In this document: positions 1 through 4,382 of the stretch, piece by piece
Layout of the letters: every line of letters begins with the position of its first letter
Numbering within the stretch: the first letter of the stretch is position 1
Origin: Chloroflexota bacterium
GTDB taxonomy: Bacteria > Chloroflexota > Limnocylindria > Limnocylindrales > CSP1-4
Assembly: GCA_021789355.1 (NCBI GenBank)
Contig: JAJYJR010000354.1
Location: 1-6,342, forward strand
Direction: 5' to 3'
DNA: 6,342 nucleotides
The notes under the pieces: model-generated
What the model saw: the letters and a program-made list of their open reading frames with translations, nothing else
What the model was told of the DNA's origin: nothing
Databases searched by the model: none
Program-made: the position numbers and the translations under genes

Positions 1-181
1 CGGGCCCCCGCCGCACCTGGTGCACTTCGTCGGCTCCGCGGAGCTGGATCGAGATTCGAGCTGGCGGCGCCGTGCACGGCAGGCAGTCATGGAGCTCAGC
101 GATCGCAATGGGCCGACTGTCGCGGCGGCGAACTCCACGAAGCCCGGCCGGCCCGACGCGTGCCCAGCGACCTCGTCCGTG
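1..181. other. Left-edge stretch without a supported gene
   Basis: This stretch lies downstream of the 3' end of the leftward blue copper gene. No open frame here has a convincing start with a ribosome binding site or a recognisable protein. A GTG-initiated plus-strand frame (20-271) runs antisense into the copper gene and looks like a GC-rich shadow. A 12-bp perfect palindrome (GCCGTGCACGGC, 69-80) is present, but no hairpin followed by a U-tract marks a clear terminator for the leftward operon. Confidence 0.4.
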
Positions 182-895
182 TCAGGACCCCGTGACCTCG
201 AACGTCCCGTACATCCCCTGCTCGGCGTGACCTGGCACCTGGCAGAGGTAGGTGTAGGTGCCCGCGGTTGAGGCGGTGAAGCTCAGCGTCTCGCTTGGCA
301 GACCGGCGGACGTCGGATCGCCGAGCGGTGCGGCCGAGGCGCCCGCGAACGCAGGCCCCGCCATCATCGACATGTACGGGAACGGCCCGGAGCCACTGAC
401 GAGCGCCCAGTTGTGGCTCATGTCGGGATCGGCGTTCACGAGCTCGACCGTCACCGTCGCGCCACGCGGCACGACGATCGTGGGGTTGGTGAGACCCGCG
501 ATCCGGAACGTGAGATCGGGGCCGTCAGACGGGCTGGCGAGGACCGCGAAGCGGACGTCGCTCGAGCCGAACGTGATCCGTTTGGCCGCCTGGTCGACGG
601 TCGCGCCGGCCGGCGTGGCGCTGCCCAGGGCGGTTGCCTCGGCCTGCGAGATCGGCTGCCCGACCCGACCGGCCAGTGCGCTACCCATGGCCTGGCCCAT
701 CGCGCTGCCGTTGCCCATCATGCCGCCGCCCATCATGCCGGGACCCATGAAGCCGAACGAGCCCCAGCCGCCGGAGTTCGACCAGGTCGGAGATCCCGTC
801 ACGCCGGTGCCGCCCAAGGCGGCCCCCGCGACGAGCAGCACGAGTCCGAGTGCCAGCAGGCCGGCGGCCAGCCGGCCGAGCGTCACGCGACGCAT
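182..895 (-). CDS. Membrane-tethered type 1 (blue) copper protein, sulfocyanin-like cupredoxin
   Basis: This is a predicted electron-carrier cupredoxin of 237 aa, probably on the outer face of the membrane. A basic N-terminus and one hydrophobic segment (about residues 7-29) form a signal peptide or anchor. A Gly/Met-rich stretch follows (about 45-72, with MGPGMM, GGGMMGNG and MGQAMG). The cupredoxin domain occupies about 105-237. All four type 1 copper ligands are visible: His161 in SHNW, then Cys218-x4-His223-x4-Met228 in LCQVPGHAEQGM. The long spacing and the GMYGTF ending recall sulfocyanin/rusticyanin-type proteins rather than short plastocyanins, but the exact subfamily is inference. 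The ATG at 895 overlaps the stop of the SHOCT gene by one base (TGATG); an adjacent GTG at 898 is an equally possible start. It is the last gene of the run that begins with cytochrome b, so it is a candidate electron acceptor for that protein. Confidence 0.88.
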   Translation of the reverse strand: MRRVTLGRLAAGLLALGLVLLVAGAALGGTGVTGSPTWSNSGGWGSFGFMGPGMMGGGMMGNGSAMGQAMGSALAGRVGQPISQAEATALGSATPAGATVDQAAKRITFGSSDVRFAVLASPSDGPDLTFRIAGLTNPTIVVPRGATVTVELVNADPDMSHNWALVSGSGPFPYMSMMAGPAFAGASAAPLGDPTSAGLPSETLSFTASTAGTYTYLCQVPGHAEQGMYGTFEVTGS

Positions 896-1137
896 CACGC
901 GTACCCCAAGGCCTTCTTGGCCTGCTCGAACTCGGCTTCCGTGATCTCACCGCGGGCAAACCGCTCGCGGAGGCTCTCGAGCGCGGTGGCCTGCGGGCGG
1001 GAGCCGCCGCGGTCGGCGCCGGCAGGCCCGGAGAGGCCGCGCACGAGGAGCACCACCAGGGCGATCACGAGGATCAGACCGCCGATCATCCACAACGAGC
1101 TGCCGAGGCCCATGCCCCAGCCAATGCCTCCCATCAT
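895..1137 (-). CDS. Small SHOCT-domain membrane protein
   Basis: An 80-aa protein with three parts. The N-terminus is Met/Gly-rich (MMGGIGWGMGLGSS). One transmembrane helix spans about residues 15-35 (WMIGGLILVIALVVLLV). A charged C-terminal SHOCT motif covers about 52-79 (LESLRERFARGEITEAEFEQAKKAL). SHOCT is a short C-terminal module thought to mediate oligomerisation or partner binding, and its biochemical role is not settled. The start is well supported by AAGGAGA (1151-1145), seven bases before the ATG at 1137; a second in-frame ATG follows at once. The stop overlaps the start of the blue copper gene, so the two are probably translationally coupled. The Met/Gly-rich tip resembles that of the neighbouring cupredoxin, which suggests, but does not show, a shared metal-related or assembly role. 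Confidence 0.85.
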   Translation of the reverse strand: MMGGIGWGMGLGSSLWMIGGLILVIALVVLLVRGLSGPAGADRGGSRPQATALESLRERFARGEITEAEFEQAKKALGYA

Positions 1138-1305
1138 GGGAGCGTCTCCTTACAGGTACCGTGTGGCACTGCGAGATGTCGGCGCACCGCCGCCACCCGG
1201 AGAGCGTGGCGCCGCGTCCTCAAGGCCGGATGCCCGCCGGCGTCAAGATTCGATCAAGTCGAGATCTCATCGCAGGCCCAGGCTGGCGGCATCGGCCCGT
1301 GGCTG
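1138..1305. promoter_or_regulatory. 168-bp gap inside the leftward gene run; possible internal promoter
   Basis: This is the only sizeable gap in the leftward run, between the 173-aa anchored protein and the SHOCT gene. It carries a good ribosome binding site for SHOCT (1145-1151). On the minus strand CTTGA occurs twice 11 bp apart (plus-strand TCAAG at 1243-1247 and 1254-1258). The second copy is part of TTGACG, a plausible -35, but no matching -10 is evident. No intrinsic terminator is visible. Whether the SHOCT and copper genes are read from cytochrome b or from their own promoter is undecided. Confidence 0.3.
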
Positions 1306-1827
1306 CTATGCGCGCTCACCGCGAAGGCGCTCGGCGCGCAGCACCAGGACCGCCCCGACGCCGACGGCGAGGAGGGCGAAGAGGACCACCAGCGCGGTCT
1401 CGAGCCCAGAGCGGGTCCGTGATTGCGGCACGCTCAGGTCAGCCGGCGCCTCGGCCGCGATCCCGCCGGCGGCCGCCATCACCGCGAGGTCGCCGGTGAG
1501 CGTCTCGTCCCCGATGGCCTCGAAGCGGTACGTGCCGCCGGGGAGGCGGGACGGGATCATCACCGTGTCGGTGAATGAGCCCGTGGCGTCGGTCCGCACG
1601 GTCGGGAACTGGACCACGATGCCCTGCCCGACCAGCACGATGACGCGCTCGAGGTCGGGCTCCACGCCCGTGACACTCAGGGTGACCTGGTCGCCGGCGG
1701 TCACGGTCGAGGGCGCCACGACGACGCTGACCTGCCCATGGGCTAGCGCGGCGGGGGCAACGGCGAGCAGCAGGAGTCCCGCCGCCGGCAGCGCCGCCCA
1801 GCGCGAAAGCCTACGAATCGTGCCCAT
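1306..1827 (-). CDS. Exported, C-terminally anchored beta-sandwich-like protein (YtkA/CopC-like in layout), function unknown
   Basis: A 173-aa protein I do not recognise as a named family. Residues 1-29 form a clear signal peptide (RR basic end, hydrophobic core, cleavage-type site ALA). A beta-rich extracytoplasmic domain follows (about 30-118), with Ig/CopC-like phrases such as PSTVTAGDQVTLSVTG and LPGGTYRFEAIG. Next come an Ala/Pro-rich linker and one helix (about 143-163) ending in a basic tail. Cleavage after ALA would leave His30 at the mature N-terminus, as in CopC proteins, but it is the only histidine in the protein and no second CopC copper ligand is evident. The ATG at 1827 is chosen because it begins the signal peptide and follows a purine-rich AAAGGCGGAG; an in-frame extension upstream to 1959 encodes no plausible domain. 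It overlaps the upstream 72-aa gene by 17 bp, which argues for co-expression with cytochrome b. Confidence 0.72.
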   Translation of the reverse strand: MGTIRRLSRWAALPAAGLLLLAVAPAALAHGQVSVVVAPSTVTAGDQVTLSVTGVEPDLERVIVLVGQGIVVQFPTVRTDATGSFTDTVMIPSRLPGGTYRFEAIGDETLTGDLAVMAAAGGIAAEAPADLSVPQSRTRSGLETALVVLFALLAVGVGAVLVLRAERLRGERA

Positions 1828-2029
1828 GGTCTCCGCCTTTCCTGGCCCGACCGGCCGCGAGAAGTGGACCGATGAAACCCGCCGTCCCGCCAAGCACGAG
1901 CGGCAGGCCCACGAGGAGCGCCTGCAACCAACCCCCAAACGACCCGCGCACGAGGGCATCGCCGAGCCCGATCTCGACGAGGCCCATGCCGGCCGCGAGG
2001 AGCGCGAGCCGGAACAGCACGGCGCCCAT
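1811..2029 (-). CDS. 72-aa two-helix membrane protein encoded with cytochrome b, function unknown
   Basis: A small protein with two predicted membrane helices (about residues 3-22 and 34-58) joined by a short loop (LGDALVRGSFGG). It ends in a charged, His-containing tail (RARKGGDHGHDS). I do not recognise a family. The start is strongly supported by context: the ATG at 2029 overlaps the cytochrome b stop in a TGATG junction, and the reading frame overlaps the next gene by 17 bp. Such tight packing is typical of subunits or assembly factors made in fixed ratio with their neighbour, so an accessory subunit of the cytochrome b complex is a reasonable guess. The same frame stays open well upstream inside cytochrome b, but that part is Arg/Pro-rich and is a shadow. 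Confidence 0.68.
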   Translation of the reverse strand: MGAVLFRLALLAAGMGLVEIGLGDALVRGSFGGWLQALLVGLPLVLGGTAGFIGPLLAAGRARKGGDHGHDS

Positions 2030-3111
2030 CACATCGCCACGTGGCTCTTGGCGGGCGTCGCCAGCGCGTAGGCCACGAGCGCCACGAGGGCCACCAGGAA
2101 GAGCACGCCAGCGACGATGAACGCCCGTCGACGGCCCGGCGAGCGGTACCGGCTGCGGTCGACGAACGGCACGAGGGCGAGCGCGCCGACGAGCAGGCCC
2201 GGCGCCCAGAGCAGTGCCGGCAGCCCGAACCAGTCCTCGAACGGGTAGAACGGCAGGAACATCCACCAGGGCTTCGAGACTTCCACGCTCGGGTTCGGGC
2301 TCCCGCCGAGCGGCGTGCGCACGAGCAGCGAGAGGACGGTCGTGATCCCGAGGATGATGAGCCCGAAACCCGCCATCCGGACGAGGTGGGCGGCGAAGGT
2401 CGAGCCCTCCTTCGACGGTTCCGGGCCACCGTCGGTCGCGGCGTCGAAGTCCGCCGGCAGCGGCGAGATGCCGTGGCGCTTGACGAGCAGGAAATGGGCG
2501 ATGAGGAGGAACGTCCCGAGCGCGGGCAGGATCACGACGTGGGCGATGTAGAGCCGCCCCACGATCGGCAGGCTCGCCCCGAAGGTCGGCGAGAACCAGA
2601 ACCCAAAGGCGCCGATCAGATCCCCGATCTCGACGTTGTGGCCGAGCGCCTCGAACCCCTCCTGGTCCCATTTGAGGACGGTGCCGGTGAAGATGAGCCC
2701 GACCGTGATCGTGAGGAGGCCGAGCCCGATGAGCCAGTTGAGCTCGCGGGGGCGCTTGTAGGCGCCGGTCAGATAGACCCGGCCCATATGGAGCAGGACC
2801 GTGGCCATCACGAGGTTGGCGGTCCAGAAATGGATGCCGCGCACGATGTCGCCGAGCGGCGCCGCGTTCATGATGTACAGCACGCTCTCGCGGGCGGCCT
2901 CAGGCGTCGGATGGTAGAACTGGGCGAGCCAGACGCCGGTCGCCGCGAGGATCAGGAACCCGAAGAAGCTGATCCCGCCCAGGATGTAGCCGATCCCGTT
3001 CGCGTGCGCCGGAACAGGGTAGGCCAGGCCGGAGAGGCCGAGGCGCTCATCGATCGCGTGCCACGCGCGGCGCCAGCTGCCCCCGGGCGCGGTCGTTGCC
3101 CTCGCCGTCAT
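2029..3111 (-). CDS. b6f-type fused cytochrome b (cytochrome b6 plus subunit IV-like domain)
   Basis: A 360-aa diheme membrane cytochrome b expected to exchange electrons with the quinone pool. Residues 31-215 follow plant/cyanobacterial b6 closely: VPAHANGIGYILGG, FYHPTPEA, RVYLTGAYKRPRELNW and KRHGISPLP. Heme ligands are His94/His108 in helix B and His191/His206 in helix D; the 15-residue helix D step is the b6f-type spacing. About 240-352 match subunit IV with three helices, giving seven in all and no bc1-type eighth. Two departures stand out. The position of b6 Cys35, which anchors the extra heme, is Ile43. The quinol-oxidation motif PEWY reads PWWM (281-284), so the usual acidic residue is absent. 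The ATG at 3111 follows GGGAGGAG (3123-3116); an open extension to 3276 has no b6 homology. No Rieske or c-type cytochrome gene adjoins it within the window. Confidence 0.93.
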   Translation of the reverse strand: MTARATTAPGGSWRRAWHAIDERLGLSGLAYPVPAHANGIGYILGGISFFGFLILAATGVWLAQFYHPTPEAARESVLYIMNAAPLGDIVRGIHFWTANLVMATVLLHMGRVYLTGAYKRPRELNWLIGLGLLTITVGLIFTGTVLKWDQEGFEALGHNVEIGDLIGAFGFWFSPTFGASLPIVGRLYIAHVVILPALGTFLLIAHFLLVKRHGISPLPADFDAATDGGPEPSKEGSTFAAHLVRMAGFGLIILGITTVLSLLVRTPLGGSPNPSVEVSKPWWMFLPFYPFEDWFGLPALLWAPGLLVGALALVPFVDRSRYRSPGRRRAFIVAGVLFLVALVALVAYALATPAKSHVAM

Positions 3112-3389
3112 CGAGCTCCTCCCGTGTCGACCGGATCGCGAGCGCTCCGGGCCCCAGCTTGTATGCGCATCACCGCAGGAGTGTGGCGCTGGAGCTACTC
3201 CATGTCCACGACTGCCGGCGAGGCATTCGCGAGGGCCGGAAGGACGCGGCTCCAGGCACGCCCAGTGGACTGCCACAAGCTGAGAACGATGTGAGTACAG
3301 GCTGGGGAACGCCTGAGGAACGTGCGCGTTGGCCCATCGTCGGCGCCCGCCTATCGGTTCGATTTCGTGTGGCGACGGCCGGCCGGCAA
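3112..3389 (-). promoter_or_regulatory. Upstream region and long leader of the cytochrome b run
   Basis: About 280 bases lie between the doxX terminator and the cytochrome b start. They hold a strong Shine-Dalgarno (3116-3123) and a four-unit 11-bp repeat array (3280-3323, listed separately). There is also a short inverted repeat TGGAG-CTA-CTCCA (3190-3202). No convincing -35/-10 pair is visible. If transcription begins just downstream of the array, the mRNA leader would be well over 100 nt. The plus strand shows no supported gene here. Confidence 0.5.
3280..3323 (-). promoter_or_regulatory. Four tandem 11-bp repeats, putative winged-helix regulator operator
   Basis: Read on the minus strand toward cytochrome b, four abutting 11-mers occur: ACGTTCCTCAG (3323-3313), GCGTTCCCCAG (3312-3302), CCTGTACTCAC (3301-3291) and ATCGTTCTCAG (3290-3280). 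The last five bases fit CTCAG with at most one change in every unit, and three units share GTTC or CGTTC before it. Direct repeats at one helical turn are the usual layout for OmpR/PhoB-family response regulators and for SARP-type activators. The array is about 170 bp upstream of the cytochrome b ATG. That it is a binding site is inference; the periodicity is seen directly. Confidence 0.55.
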
Positions 3390-3419
3390 AGAACGAGCCC
3401 GCCGAAGCGGGCTCGTTCT
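3390..3419 (-). terminator. Intrinsic terminator downstream of doxX
   Basis: A perfect 13-bp stem (AGAACGAGCCCGC with its complement) encloses a four-base loop. In the minus-strand transcript the loop reads C(UUCG)G, the very stable tetraloop type, and the stem is followed by a short U-stretch (UCUUUG). It lies 22 bp past the doxX stop and before the cytochrome b repeat array, so it insulates the two leftward units. On the plus strand the hairpin is followed by G residues, so it should act mainly in one direction. Confidence 0.85.
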
Positions 3420-3441
3420 GGGGGGGAGGGAGGGCGAGCGA

Positions 3442-4041
3442 TCAGGCGGCGGGGACTCCCGAGCGCGCCGGGGCCGCGACCCCGGCCCGCGTCGAGCGAC
3501 GGATCGAGAGAAGGACGTTGAGGCTGACCGCGGAGAGGATGAGCTGGATGACCGGCATGACACTGTCGAGATCGACACCCTCACCGTTCGGGTCGGCGGC
3601 GATGATCCAGAGGTGATTGGCGCCGCTCATGAGGTGGAAGTTCACGTTCATGATGATGGCGACGACGCCTGAGAGGACGATGAGCGAGAGGATGATGCTG
3701 CGGCCGCGGATCGCCAACCGCGACCAGCGGGCCAGCCAGACGAGCGGGGCGACGATCAGGACGATGCCCAGGGCGAGTTCGCCGGCCATCACGAGATAGC
3801 CGAACAGCTGCCCGTTGGGGATGACGATGCTGTCGAGGAACGACTTGTAGGGACCCGTCAGGTCCTTGGCCTGGTCGGAGAGCGTGCCCGCGAGGCCCGA
3901 GGCGAAGTCGCCGGCGAGCACCTTCGAGAGCCCCGACATGAGCCACTCGTAGCCCAAGAAGATCTGCACGGCGAGCAGGCCTACGAGGAAGGGCCGCGCG
4001 TCGCCCTCGAGCGAGGGGGTGCGAGCAGATGAGCGATCCAT
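3442..4041 (-). CDS. DoxX/DoxD-family integral membrane protein
   Basis: A 199-aa four-helix membrane protein with helices at about 18-37, 79-104, 115-135 and 160-180. DoxX-type features include GYEWLMSGLSKVLAGDF around the end of helix 1, the GELALGIVL segment in helix 2 (GYLVMAGELALGIVL, 81-95), and NFHLMSGANH (134-143) after helix 3. The family includes DoxD, the large subunit of archaeal thiosulfate:quinone oxidoreductase, and many uncharacterised bacterial proteins linked to redox or sulfur stress. No DoxA-like partner is present, so thiosulfate oxidation cannot be assigned. The start is the ATG at 4041, with AGGGAG about ten bases upstream. It is a single-gene unit: it has its own terminator and is divergent from the metal ATPase. 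Three 11-bp-phased repeats about 100 bp upstream resemble those before cytochrome b and the ATPase, suggesting common control. Confidence 0.85.
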   Translation of the reverse strand: MDRSSARTPSLEGDARPFLVGLLAVQIFLGYEWLMSGLSKVLAGDFASGLAGTLSDQAKDLTGPYKSFLDSIVIPNGQLFGYLVMAGELALGIVLIVAPLVWLARWSRLAIRGRSIILSLIVLSGVVAIIMNVNFHLMSGANHLWIIAADPNGEGVDLDSVMPVIQLILSAVSLNVLLSIRRSTRAGVAAPARSGVPAA

Positions 4042-4141
4042 GGTCCAATACTCCCTGTCGGCCGTGAGCCCGAGCCTCTGTGTGTCGATCCGCCGTGCTG
4101 GCGGTTTCGAGATGTCGATGACCGGAGCCTGATCGGCGTAC

Positions 4142-4174
4142 CTGAGACTCCGATGAACACAGCCTGAGACTTGC
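4142..4174 (-). promoter_or_regulatory. 11-bp-phased repeat array upstream of doxX
   Basis: On the minus strand, toward doxX, the units are GCAAGTCTCAG (4174-4164), GCTGTGTTCAT (4163-4153) and CGGAGTCTCAG (4152-4142). The outer two share AGTCTCAGG exactly 22 bp apart; the middle one keeps only TCA at the matching phase. The layout and the CTCAG core match the arrays before cytochrome b and the ATPase. The array ends about 100 bp from the doxX start codon. Confidence 0.45.
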
Positions 4175-4185
4175 GGTTCGTTTTC

Positions 4186-4198
4186 GACCTGGGAGGTC
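4186..4198. repeat. Palindrome GACCT-GGG-AGGTC in the divergent region
   Basis: A perfect inverted repeat with 5-bp arms and a 3-bp centre sits between the two outward-facing repeat arrays. The ACCT...AGGT arms are loosely like MerR-family half-sites, but the spacing is too short for the usual 19-20 bp MerR-type spacer. It may be a dimer site for a second regulator or chance. Confidence 0.25.
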
Positions 4199-4216
4199 AG
4201 GCGCGGAGGGCCAGCC

Positions 4217-4260
4217 GACGCTCTCCGTTCCCGCTCAGCCCGCGCTCAGGCAGGACTCAC
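4217..4260 (+). promoter_or_regulatory. 11-bp-phased repeat array upstream of the metal ATPase
   Basis: On the plus strand, toward the ATPase, the units are GACGCTCTCCG (4217-4227), TTCCCGCTCAG (4228-4238), CCCGCGCTCAG (4239-4249) and GCAGGACTCAC (4250-4260). The terminal five bases fit CTCAG with at most one change each. The last unit resembles the ACTCAC unit of the cytochrome b array. The array ends about 120 bp before the GTG start. A shared direct-repeat-binding activator is inferred. Confidence 0.45.
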
Positions 4261-4368
4261 CTCGCCCTGCCAGCATGAGGCTCGACCCCGAGGCTCGCCC
4301 CAACCGGCGCGCTGCGGGCGCCAACGACCGACCTGTAGTAGAAATGGCGACAACCGCCAGCCCCAGAT

Positions 4369-4376
4369 GGAGGGAG
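4369..4376 (+). promoter_or_regulatory. Ribosome binding site that decides the ATPase start
   Basis: GGAGGGAG is followed by a six-base spacer and GTG at 4383. The in-frame ATG upstream at 4344 has no comparable site, so GTG is preferred. Confidence 0.75.
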
Positions 4377-4382
4377 CGCAAC

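Larger units (their letters stand above)
4042..4382. promoter_or_regulatory. Divergent regulatory region between doxX and the metal ATPase
   Basis: These 341 bases contain no supported gene. They hold two outward-facing 11-bp repeat arrays (4142-4174 toward doxX, 4217-4260 toward the ATPase), a 13-bp palindrome between them (4186-4198), and a direct repeat GAGGCTCG (4277-4284 and 4290-4297). The AT-richer TGTAGTAGAAAT (4335-4346) about 40 bases before the ATPase start could be a -10 region. No typical CopY (TACAnnTGTA) or CsoR-type (G-tract with TA ends) operator is evident. Confidence 0.5.

Noticed and set aside
20..271. Plus-strand 83-codon frame at the left edge
   Set aside because: GTG start without a clear ribosome site, no recognisable domain, and overlaps the 3' end of the blue copper gene antisense.
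1220..1258. Three TCAAG copies, two of them 11 bp apart, in the gap before the SHOCT gene
   Set aside because: Short, only two in phase, and the core differs from the CTCAG arrays; too weak to call an operator.
413..2071. Long plus-strand open frame (552 codons) opposite the leftward operon
   Set aside because: Arg/Pro/Ala-rich low-complexity product with no domain, antisense to several well-supported genes; typical of high-GC DNA lacking stops.
3112..3276. N-terminal extension of cytochrome b by 55 residues
   Set aside because: No similarity to b6 N-termini, and a strong Shine-Dalgarno sits right before the ATG at 3111.
2041..3294. Plus-strand open frame (417 codons) antisense to cytochrome b
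   Set aside because: The product is Glu/Arg/Pro-rich with no fold, while the opposite strand encodes an unmistakable b6-type cytochrome.
3280..3323. Possible CRISPR-like or mobile-element repeat
   Set aside because: The repeats are 11 bp and abut without spacers, and there are no cas genes, terminal inverted repeats or transposase.
4277..4297. Direct repeat GAGGCTCG with 13-bp step
   Set aside because: Off the 11-bp phase and only two copies; likely chance in GC-rich DNA.
4344..4382. ATG at 4344 as an alternative ATPase start
   Set aside because: In frame, but with no ribosome binding site, and the added residues ([13 protein letters not shown]) do not belong to the HMA fold; GTG at 4383 has GGAGGGAG at good spacing. 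Not fully excluded.
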